From Anadara kagoshimensis (Eukaryota; Mollusca; Bivalvia; Arcoida; Arcidae): DNA of 64,000 nt. The stretch covers positions 42,773,464 to 42,837,463 of the forward strand of contig CM037857.1 in assembly GCA_021292105.1 (NCBI GenBank), given 5' to 3'. Below, in pieces: positions 31,601-43,500 of the stretch (its first letter is position 1; the number at the start of each line of letters is the position of its first letter). Position numbers and translations under genes: made by a program. The notes beneath the pieces are model-generated. The model worked only from the letters and a program-made list of their open reading frames with translations, was not told the origin of the DNA and ran no database searches.

Positions 31601-34600
31601 GTTGTCTTCCATCTAAGATAAATACATATAATTGTTTCAGATTATCCTATCCCTCAAAACTACTCTCATAACTAACATAGCTAGCTTATGATGTTAACTC
31701 ATGCTTTTAAAGAAACTCGCTGATAATACTTTTTTACTACATGGAGTTTAAATTGCTGAGTGGCTTCAGTAGGAGTTGAAATGAACTGCCAAGTCATCTA
31801 TTGACAAAGTTTTGGAGAATTTTTAAAGTATAATGGTGCTATCGACCAAAAACAAACATACAAGTCTATGTCCAAATGTAAAAAAAACTTACTTTTTGCA
31901 TCAGACTGATTATGAATTACCGAACTTGGTAAATTAAATCAATCTAAGTAAAAGATCCGTTTGTTGTTAATAATTGTATATTAGAATAAATAATATGTAG
32001 AAACTAATAACATTGCAATAGTAAGTGAAGACAAAACAAGTGACAAACAAAATGAAAAATAAGGCCAAGGCCGGATAAAGACATATTGTGGACGTCGATT
32101 ATAAAGATTGAAGGACCTTACGATAATAATTTATATTTATTTACCTCATCAAGAGTCTGTTCCAATTTCTGTTTCAACTTGTTTAGATGATTGCATTTGT
32201 CTTCTTCAGCTTGGAGAGCTTCTGATGTTTTCTTATTTTGTTCGTCCATTGCCTTCTTTTCTTTGTTGAGTTTACCAATCATTTCATCTTGTGTTGCCAT
32301 CTCGCCCTGGAGTGTTTTGATTTGGTTGTCTTTGTTGTTTCTTTGTCGTCTTTTTCTGCTCAGCCTACATGATTGCAAGGAATCAAAGAATTAAATAATT
32401 TAAAATTATTAAAAATGGAAAAAGCAAAAGCAAACTTATCCATGTCCAAATTATTAAAAAAGAACAAGAAAAAAGTAAACATAAAAGAGGGAAGAAAAGT
32501 CTGAATTCACTCAGCTGAACTCGGTTTTATCAAAAAATACCCGGTGTATTCATAAAACATTAAGTAAAACCTCAAATGGACCTCAAAAATATAAACAAAA
32601 CAATATCCACAAATTACTGAAACAATTACAGTAAAAAATTGCTAGATCTTTAATGTCTATACAAAACTGCGTTAAATGGATATATCTTGTATGTGTACAA
32701 CATATTGATTGTCCAATGCAGAAACACTAAGACCTACTTTAAGTGCTACAGAAGTCGCCTGTGAGTTAAACATATTAAGATGTAATACCTTTGCAAGAGA
32801 ACTTTCCAAATCTTCGATGTCTTGTTTCAATAAATCGTTTTCTCCAGTAAGTTTCTTTTTCAGGTCTTCAAGTTCGGCTGCTGCATCTTCCTCATCGAGA
32901 AGTTTTCTTCCATTTCCTTGATCTGAGCCTCAAAATCGGCTTTCTCGGATACAAACTTTTCAAGTCTTTCTTCCAATTCAGCCATGGTGTCTTCTTGAGC
33001 CTGGAGCTGCAGATAAATATCATTCTTTTGTTCAGTCAGTGTTACGTTCTGGGCTTCAAGTTCTTTCTTTACTTTTTCAATCTTCTCCAAACTTTCTTTC
33101 ATTTTATCATATTCCTCCTCTTTCCTCTTTCTGTCTTCCTCATCTTTGGCGAAGTTCAAAAGTGGCTTAACCTTTGCGAAGAGTTTCCACCATTGCCAGT
33201 TTCTCATCAACAACCATTTTCTGATGTTACGCTGGATGACAGACAAACCAACACTGGAAAATAAATACAACACAAATAAAAACACGTCAAAAATGAACAT
33301 TACAACATTAAAACTTCGGTAGGAATCATCTTTACAAGAGGCAAATTTCGAAGGAAAGACTAATTTACTTAATCCATGCTTATATTTGTATTTCACTTTT
33401 TAGGTTTTGTACAGTTATGTATAAAAGTTAAAGTCTGTCCCGAGCCATTAGGCCAATCAGGCCAGAGACTCTCCCCTGAATGGGACGCTGGTCCATCGCA
33501 GGGTTAACACCCAGCATTTTGCTGGTACTCATTTATTTTTCAGCTGAGTGAACTGGAACAACGTGAAAATAAGTGTCTTGCTCAAGGACACAACACATCG
33601 CCCGGTCCAGGGATCGAACTCACGGCCTTTGAATCATGAGGCCAACGCCTTAACCACTAGGCCACGCGCTTCCACGCAGTTATGTATAAGGTTGTATTAT
33701 TCTGTTTAATTAAATTTATATATCTGTGATAATGTTTTTGTTTTTAATTCATGATTGTTGTTTGTTTGTCGTTCCATTCTTACATTGATCTTAAAATATA
33801 TATGAAACATAATTTTTAAAAGTACAACCTCTTGGGAGTGTCTGTAAATTCTTTAAAATAACAAAATTAAATTAACAACTTTAACTACTTACCGTTGGTC
33901 ACACAATTTCTTGTATGATTTACGCATAAGGTAACCACGAATGTGAGCCTGGAACATGGCGACAATTTTGGATAGACGTTCATCACGCAACTCTTCAAGC
34001 ATACCCAAGACACCGGCTTTGAAGAAAACTTTTGTTGTACCAAGTTTGTACTCTCCTGGGTCGAGTTGGAGAGCTGTCAAAACCTTGTCTGTTACAACTT
34101 TGCCGTCAGCAAATCCTTGAGGGATAGCATTAGGAGCCAAAATGGAGTATCTAAAATATTGAAAAGCATTTGACCATGACATAAAATGATTTGGTACTTT
34201 CGACTGTATATACCTACATAAACTAGTTTCTTTTCAAATTGTTTCAAACGAACGGGATAGATCTGAAGTTGGCTAGTTTGCTTTGTTGTAGATATTCAGA
34301 AATAATTGAAAGGGTTCTTTCACCTTTCAACTTAATGTAGATACGCCTTTGCCAAAATGCTGAAATTTAATAAAAGAAAATCTAAGGAGAATTGTGGTAA
34401 AAACTAGTATTTGATCTATTGGGTTGATCTCTATTTTGCCAAATTTTAGTCGACACTTAGTCATCTTAGTTGCTTGCCAAAAACAATTACATATAATGTA
34501 AAAACATAATTGTTCAAAAAGTCATATAATTTTGTAAAATTTTGAATTTTACAATTACAAAACATATACTTGCCTCTGTTTGAATTCGGAGTAGATGATT

Positions 34601-37600
34601 CTGCTTGGGAATCCTTTACGGCAAATACGGATACCTTCAAGTACACCGTTACATTGGAGCTGGTTAAGTACAAGTGCGGCATCAATCATACCCGACTGCT
34701 TCAATTCATTAGGAATGATACAACGTACAAAGTGGGGGTGAGTGCTGTACAAGTTCTTCATCAGCTTGTTCAAAGACTCCTGTTATTTAATGAAAATTAG
34801 ACATTGCAACTAACACATTCAGAAACATATATCAAGACTGAAATTCGTTTGAAAACAGTTCACTTGCAAATACTATATATAAGCTAAGTTTGCATATGAA
34901 TAATGAAGTCAAATTCTAATCCATTGTTGATGGATGATCTTATTCAATTCATAAAAACCTTTAATATCTATGCATCATAGATAATGAAGTAGATTCTTAT
35001 CAATTTAGAAAATAATTGATTATATTCTGGAAAGAAATTAAGGCATGCATGTAGATTTGTAACCAGCCTCTAGTTTCACGTTCATTTCTTAACTAAGACT
35101 TTTTTTCTGAGCACAGATTGGGAACTTCTTTTAGAACTACGAAACGATATTTACGACAAAGCGAAATACAGATATTATAAACTTAAAAAGTGTTTTTTAA
35201 AGTGACATCTAAAAATTTTGATACCCCATACAATTAACAAAATTATCAAGTATTCAAATTTTGCCAGATTTAATTTAAGGGAAATCTTAGTTCCAGATTG
35301 TGAAACTTTTGAATCCATAAACATGATTGTATAGTGTACCCTGTGTACGGCAGAGATGGTCTGGAAGGCAGATGACTTCTTCTTCTTCTTTCCTCCGCCA
35401 CCTTCTGGTTCAGCTGGAGCGGCAAAGAGGATGGCAACCAAGTGTTCTTTAGAGGCACCAAGTGTTTCTACGACGTTTTCGTTGATTGGATCCTTATTCT
35501 TTTCCAGCCAGCTTGTAATATGGTAAGGTACCTACACCAATGAAAAAATACTTATAGTCCGTGTGTTGTGGCCAAAACAACAAAACCTTCAAACATAGCT
35601 TTTAGACCGTGTCAATAAAATACCACAATAACATTTGCTTTCAAAAAGACATTTTGCAATTATAAATTAAAACCAAATGGCTTTTATTAAGACTAATAAA
35701 TTGAAATTACTGAATGGAAAAGAAATCCTGTTTATTCGCTGTCGCGTATACTTATTTTTTCATCATAACAGGAGGACAACATAACCAAATCGGTGACACC
35801 TAACAAATTTGTAATTAAACAGAATGGTTTTCAGCTGTACATGGCATTTTTAAAATAATAAACAATAATGACAAAAATACTTACACTACCAGCGTAATGA
35901 TGGAGTTCAAAGTGGGCTTGGGTCACTCCAGCCTTCTTTGGTTTGCCTGGTTTGCCGAAGTTGGGTGATTTGCCCAAATGGTTTGTCTGGAGTTTGTCCA
36001 AGAATGATTTATCATCAGCCTTGGGGAACATGCATTCCTCTTCAAGGATGGACAAAATACCCATAGGCTAAAACATAAAAAAATTGCCTATCAATATACA
36101 AACATTTTTAAACCAAGTATATAGTCTCGATAACGATATTGTTTGCCCAATGATATAGTCTCGATAACGATACTGTTTGTCCAATGATATAGTCTCGGTA
36201 ACGATACTGTTTATCCAATAATATAGTCTCGATAACGATACTGTTTTTCCAATGATATAGTCTTGATAACGATACTGTTTGTCCAATAATATAGTCTCGA
36301 TAACGATACTGTTTGTCCAATGATATAGTCTCGATAACGATACTGTTTGTCCAATGATATAGTCTCAATAACGGTACATATATGTCAACCACAAATCGAT
36401 TACATATCAAAAGGAACTGTAATACAATTTGTAGACACACAAAAATCACATTTACTTGTATGTGTGGTAAGGAACTCATACAAGATATAGACTTCTTAAA
36501 CCTTATCACCCCCTTATCACCGAGTCATCCACTAAGCCACTTAGAGTTGACATCAATTATAAAGTTGGCTTTCTTTTAACTTTTTCGTTTTTACAAACAC
36601 TGTCTTTTGTCCCTCGTGCACATACATGTAAGTCTAATGAAATATTGAGTCGACGAAGGATGCCATCAACAAAAAATGAAGAACTTATGGTTAAAGACTT
36701 CGTATTCATAAAAACAATTAAAGTATCATTTTGATTTTGACTTACCCTTTCAATGAGATCGACACAAGCTTGAAGATCCATACCGAAATCAATGAACTCC
36801 CATTGGATTCCTTCTTTCTTGTATTCCTCTTGTTCCAGTACAAACATGTGGTGGTTAAAGAACTGTTGAAGTCTTTCGTTGGTGTAGTTAATACACAACT
36901 GTTCAAAGCTGTTGTACTGTTACAATATAAAAACGTGTTACAAATAACAAATTATGAACAGTTAGTGCATACGAAGCTCGTAAATACAAATCAGAAGAAT
37001 GTTTTAGACAGAAGTACAAAGTACATGTAGTATAAAATTTAGCCGATATATTCTTCATTCTTCTACATTTCTGATATATTTAAACAGTGTCTCTGCTCAA
37101 TGTTAAGTATCAAACACAAATATAACAACGAATGTCCTAATCACAATAAAAGATAAGTAAAAATTGGCATATTAATGATTCGAACATGGATTAATATGTT
37201 TGTTTTTGATTTTATCACGTTAATTTCCAAGAAATGCTTTAAACTTATAATGATTGTCCTCAATTTGAATTTGATAAAATACAAAAGCTATAAACACTTA
37301 CATCAAAGATTTCAAAGCCAGCAATATCCAATACACCAATGTAGTAGTTTCTCTTTTGTTTGGTGTCTAGAGTTTGGTTGACTCTCTTTACAAGCCAGTT
37401 GAACATACGATCGTACACGGACTTAGCCATAGCACCGACAGAGTTTACAACCTATAAAAGAAACATAAACAGTGTGCAATTTAAAAAAAATCCACGCATT
37501 TAAACACGTTTTTGAAATAGTGTTTTCACGTTTTTATCGTCTCGACGAATAGTTAGTTCATATATGACAGGATGTTAAAACGCAGTCTATGAGATCATGT

Positions 37601-40482
37601 TGAATTTCTGATATTTCGATATTAAAAACTGTAGAATTATACTGTGATAAAGTTGAAAATTATCTCCCAACAATGTATAAAGTAGAAATGATAAGTGTGC
37701 TGCTAAATTAACAATTATATTTGTAATATAAAATGTTGCAGTAAAACTAAAAAAATAGAGATTTTCCAACAACTTACCTGGTCCTTATTTTGGGCTTTTG
37801 TTACAAATTCTGTTCCGACCTTGACCTTTGGTTTCAACAAACTCTTTAGAAGATCACCAGCATTGACACCCAACAAGAATGAAACTTTCTCAGACTCTGA
37901 ATTAGAAAATTTAAAAATTAACAATAACTACGAAAAATAGGACATTCAGAAGGGAGTGAAACCTTTCCTTGATCATTTAATTTAAGATAAATTAAAGGAC
38001 AAGAAAGACATATTTTTCATCCAATCATTGCTAAGGAGAACTTTTACAAAAGTATGGTTAAACATTTGTTTCAGAATTAATATATGCAAATCATAAACTT
38101 ATTAAGGATTCCTACGACCAAAGTATTTAATTTTGATTTTGATTTTTCAATTTTTATTTTACCAGAAAATTATAGACATGCAACAATACGTTCAACCAAT
38201 AATCATTTTGTCTAAGTATGTCAGACTAAATGATTTAGTTCATGGGTTGCTTTATGGTATGGTCCGTTGCAGTTTTGTTTCGGAGATTACAGCGTTGGAT
38301 CATTTTAAAACCTGATATTAGCATTGTCTATTCCGGTTCCGGTAACTTACCGGCAGTACCATCAGCTTCTGCTTGTTCACCTCTCTGCTTAAATTTCATT
38401 TCACCCATAAGCATAATGGCAGCTGTGCACTTGTATACACTGGTCTTCTCTTCAGCAGTGAAGCCAAGGATATCAAAAGCTTCCTGTTAATACAAAACAC
38501 CATGTTTAGAGATTACTACAGTCGATTTTAATCAATGATATCTAAATGCTGATAGGTCAGAATCTTATTATAGAAATATAGAATTGAGCTACAAAATGTA
38601 TAGGTTATGTCCACTTCACTTTACATAAAAACGCCGTCCTATTTTTTTTAATAATTTCAACGAAACGAAAGTTCAGAAATTTCTGAGAAACATTAAACTC
38701 TAAGCTTCATATTAATTTTGTATATGGTTTATTTGTAAACAGTCAATGATTTCAAAGAATTTAATGGATCCAAGTTGCTTCCTGTTAATACCAAATTATG
38801 TATAGGGAACATATGTGTTTATTTAGACTACATCATGGGAAATGTGGATAGTTTATGTAGGAACTGCGAATTCTAACACTACCCATGTTCTAGGTAAACA
38901 TCGTATATGAATATTTTTTCCAAATGAAAGGTCAAGTGGACAGGTCAATGTTGTTTGTCTATACAATGTGAATTGTCATACACAGGTAAACATATAATTA
39001 AAAATCGGCTTACATCAGTGGCTCTCATTTCTTCGTCGTCATTGATACCATCGACGGTCAGTGCGCCCTGATTGACGAATGAGTACAATCCTGGATCGTG
39101 GGTAAGAAGCAGTTTCTCTGTAAAATAATACAACATCATCAGAATTGTTGTAATGCGATATACATATACTTATTAACACTCTAATGACTTTGCGTCAGGA
39201 AGAATTAATCTTTTATCAATTAAGCAATATGTGGCTAGTGTAGTCTCAGCTGACAAACTGTCGCACACTAGGAGCTGTCCCTTGTAGGAATCGAACGAGG
39301 TGCGATGCACTGTGTGCGCCTGATTTTAGCCATACACATACCTATTTCTCTTCATCAACCAAGTTTGATGGATAAGACGTTAACTAAAGGCTTATATTTA
39401 ACACAGTTTGATTGGAGATAATTAAAGACAAACCTCCATTTTTCTACATGAATCATGTCAATCCTCGTTTAAACAGTGCATAATATCGGGTATAAAACAA
39501 TGTTTTAAAGCTGTTAGATTGGTTATGATAGTATACATTGATAGCGGGGTACATAACACTGTTTTAAGTTGGTGGTTTGTGTTAAGACATTAGACATTAT
39601 AAGGCTTGTAGAGACAGACAGACCTCCATCCATCGGTTAAATTGACTCTTGTTTTATTGCGACTTAGTACCTGTTAGTTCTGGCTTTCCTTGTGAGCAAA
39701 GCTGGTAGAAGATGTGGTAGTTTCTCTCAACTGCTCCTTGGTATGTTACTCTGGATTTTTCCAACAAGTCTGAAAATTTGATAAAAACATATTTGTTTGA
39801 ATTGCCAATTAAGAAATTTTGTCTTCGGGCTTGCGAACATTCCAGCCTATATAGAAACCACAATTCCAAAAGTAAATTAAAACTTTGAAAATTGGCAAAA
39901 GTACAGTACTAGAATTTCCATCAGAGAAATTAGACTGGGTAAACACAAGATAAATGTGTATTGAGACAGCTGCTCCTCTCGACTTTGTACGGTTACTGGA
40001 TTTAATAACAAAAATCCATCAAGTAGTGTTGTTACAATTTTATTGAATTTAGAACCTGCTGTCCCTAAGCACGCCGATCACACAAAGAGATCTGACAGGT
40101 CAAATTAAAACAATAGGTTTGTCGTACCATATTCGAATTATTGCCATTGATTTTTTGGTTACATTTGATTAAGATTTTGAATCCTACAGAGAACATGTCG
40201 ACGTAAAAGTAACTTGTACAGGTGAGTTTTTTTATTGAAAGGACAAAGTAAGCTGTCAGCCACCAATATTATTACACTGTGTCATTATAATCGCTAATCA
40301 ACAATAAAATATAAAAAACTTACAAGTTTCAATATCGGCTCCGGCAATCTTTCCAGTTGGACCAAAGTGGATACGGATAAATTTTCCCTAAAAAAGACCA
40401 TGATACGCTAGTAATTGGATTGGAGAAATATCTCGTATATGAACACAGACACAGTAAAATATTAATTGAAGTTAAACACAAC

Positions 40483-40561
<79 letters not shown>

Positions 40562-43500
40562 ACATGAGAGAGAGAAAGAGAGATGTTTCACTTCGCATTG
40601 CGGTATTCGCTTGATCATTTTTTTAACAAAAAGAATAACATATTATTTAAAAGATTTATTCTTAAGATCTAAACAACATACATGTATATATTATGACAGA
40701 TAAATTGATGTTAAAATAGTATGATGTACAATACACAATTAAGAATCCTGAATGCCACAAATTACACTGATTAGACAAAACAAAGAATATATAACAGTTT
40801 GAGTCAAAATGTCTTTGAAACGGTTAGAAAAACATCTCTGTTTATAAGTAGTAAACTATCCTTGACAATCTAGTTAATCTAGGTTAACTATTTTAATCTA
40901 GGTTCTAAATGGATGACAAAATGTCGTCATTCTTGATATTTTGGAGTTTTAAAAACTCATGCAAAGCAGTCGCTATCAAAGTCTTAGCCTGTTTGATTAT
41001 GCAGCACTAGATCAGAATCAAATTCCTCATCATTAGTGCTCGGACCAATCTAAAAAAAATTTAATATGTTAAAACGATAAAAAAAATAAAATAAAAAAAC
41101 CAAAGGGGATTTTACCAAATCCATCTAAATCCCTATTTTGAACATAGTTTTTGTTATATATTCTTGGTTATTAACAAAACACAAATGTTGTTACTTACAA
41201 ACGGGTAATTTTATTCGGAATACCTTGGATTTGTACCAAAGGTCTGTATGGTTAAACAATATAAGTCCTCACTGCAACTGAAGGTTAAAAAGGAAATGAA
41301 TAGAGTAAAAGGAGGAAGGAGTTCCAAAAGGCAGCAAGCAATATGGTGATATAGAGGTCAAAGGTAGAATGAATCGAAATTAATGTGAGATGTCCAAATC
41401 GTTATAGAAGTGCTATTTGGTGTTACGTCAAACAAATAGATTGTCTTTTGGTATATTAATATCAAAGATTTTGACATACCTCCAGGTTTCAGGTTTAGTA
41501 ATGAAAGGTTAAAGTTCACTAAGTGCCCAAATTAATTTTTGTTTGGTTTTACTTACGAATCTTGATGAGTTGTTGTTACGCACGGTCTTGGCGTTACCAT
41601 AAGATTCCAATACTGGGTTAGCCTGTACGATCTGGTCTTCTAGAGAGCCTTTCTGCTTGGCGGGAAATTAGGGTCAAATTTATAGGAAATGGGAATTTGG
41701 TAAGAGAGGACAATACGGAGAGGGCAGGGGAAAAATAAGAAAATATATATTCATTAATTATTATATAAAATTAAACATTTTATAATCAAATATACGTATG
41801 GAAATGCATTATAAGAAACTATTTTAACAATTAAAGAAACTTTAAAACGCTTTTAATGCCATACTAGTATTATTTTAAAATGTGATATACCTTTACAGAA
41901 TCTTTAAGTTTAAAAGCATTTTATGTCATACTGTGTACCTTTGACATTGCGATGGATATGATATAAAGTTGATATTCAGAGTCTGTGCAATCTATTATAA
42001 TTAAAACCTACTTGTACACACAAATACGACTGAGAACTTTCCTGAACTGATAAAAGATAGCCTATTGCTTTACATGTGTACATACATAATGTATTTTCTG
42101 CTTTACAGACCTGACGAAAGTTTAACACTAAACCAACCAACGAATTGGCGTCGAATCGACAACTCATCTCGTGCATCTTCAGCTTTATCTCGATAACTTT
42201 TCGACAGCGGCTACCTATCACTCGGCAACTTTTCGACCACTTGACATCCATATCTCCTCCAATCGGCAGTCCAGTTTAGATTTCTTTTCGTTAGGTCAGT
42301 ATTAACCTTACGCCAGGACTGTACTCTATTTGACATAATAATTTATAATTTTTACCTTAGCAGCTTCTTCCTCTTCTTCTGATTTCTTTTGTCCAGCAGC
42401 AACCATAGCGAAGTATGAGATTACTTTCTTGGTGTTTTCAGTTTTACCGGCACCAGATTCACCACTGTAATAGAACATCTTTATTTTATACAAAACAAGT
42501 ACACTTAACAATGGAATGCTCTTCCAGAAACACTTGGAGTACGTTAAGAGACATTGATGGTACCTTTGGTTCCTCTAAATCGTAATATGATAGATGTTGA
42601 CACGTTGGTATAAATTTGTGATTCTTGTCAGCGTACCGTAACCAACAAATCGTGAAATTGCCTAGTGGAAGCCCGGATGTATTTCTCTATATCAGTAAAT
42701 TCTTTATAACGACAAAATTATTTGATGACATGTTTGGTCACTGTTAAGAGGGTTGACTCTATATCAATAACAAATCCGAAATTTGAAATTAAGAATTAAA
42801 GCGACCGAATTGGATAGTGTAGTTTTGAAGACGCTATCTTTTAAAAGGCTTTATTGTTCATCATAGTAGGTAAATGAGTTAATTTAATAATACTTACGTA
42901 ATCAAGCAAGACTGGTTTTCGCGATCTGAAAGTTAAAACAAATTAACTATCAACAGAAAATGTCAAAGATAAAGAAAATCATTTGAAAACAGTAAAAACA
43001 CACTTGCAAAAATATATAATAGCATTGTGCGGCCCGCATTGTATATATATTTAAACTCAGTAACCATTTCTGCTGAAAATATAACTATTATTCTTTGATT
43101 TTTCATATTTGAAATCTTCAAGGGCTGCGGTGTCATTAATTTTCCGTATTAAACTTCGAAAATGAAAACACATGCCTTACCATAAATTAAAAAAATCAAT
43201 CAAAAATATTCTGAGTATTCAGTAGTATGTCTACATCTGGTTCGAATATGTCAAAATATGTTTTTGTAGAGAACGTTTTAAAAACAGCACTTGGTAAACC
43301 AAAAGGTAGATATCGCACATCTTTGAGATAACCGTATGTTTTAATATACTAAATACTATGGTAGCCTTTTAGGAACATTATAATTTCTGATTGTCGATTT
43401 TAGCATAGGGATTTTTAACTCACCTTGTACCATGAATTGGTAGGCGTTGTCGGCGACCATGAAAAGATGGGGTGGCATTTCAGTCTTACGCTTGTTCCTG

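Noticed and set aside
26432-33264. Plus-strand frames opposite the myosin rod exons (serine- and leucine-rich)
   Set aside because: They are antisense shadows of Glu/Lys/Gln-rich coiled-coil codons (Ser, Phe and Leu on the reverse). Their ends do not respect splice sites and no plus-strand gene signals are present.
33600-33675. Possible tRNA gene on the minus strand in MHC intron 17
   Set aside because: It is the head of a family 2 SINE with the GTGTCCTTGAGCAAGACACT body; the stem halves do not match.
28756-33892. Internal promoter and unique first exon for catchin/myorod, which is made from the MHC gene in mussels
   Set aside because: I searched the rod introns on the minus strand for a long, Ser/Arg-rich open exon with a donor in the right phase and found none. 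Introns 18-25 are short and AT-rich. Short or diverged exons could be missed without transcript data.
36108-36509. 133-codon minus-strand frame with repeated [20 protein letters not shown]-type units
   Set aside because: It is a translation of the 34-bp minisatellite in MHC intron 13. The phase advances through the array without a stop by chance.
40977-41055. Exon-like segment (good acceptor, [19 protein letters not shown]) as an alternative MHC exon
   Set aside because: The peptide does not resemble any myosin segment and ends in a stop. The GCACTAGA...TTCCTCATCA phrase also occurs near 21757 and, related, near 62055 and 62220, so it is a dispersed repeat.
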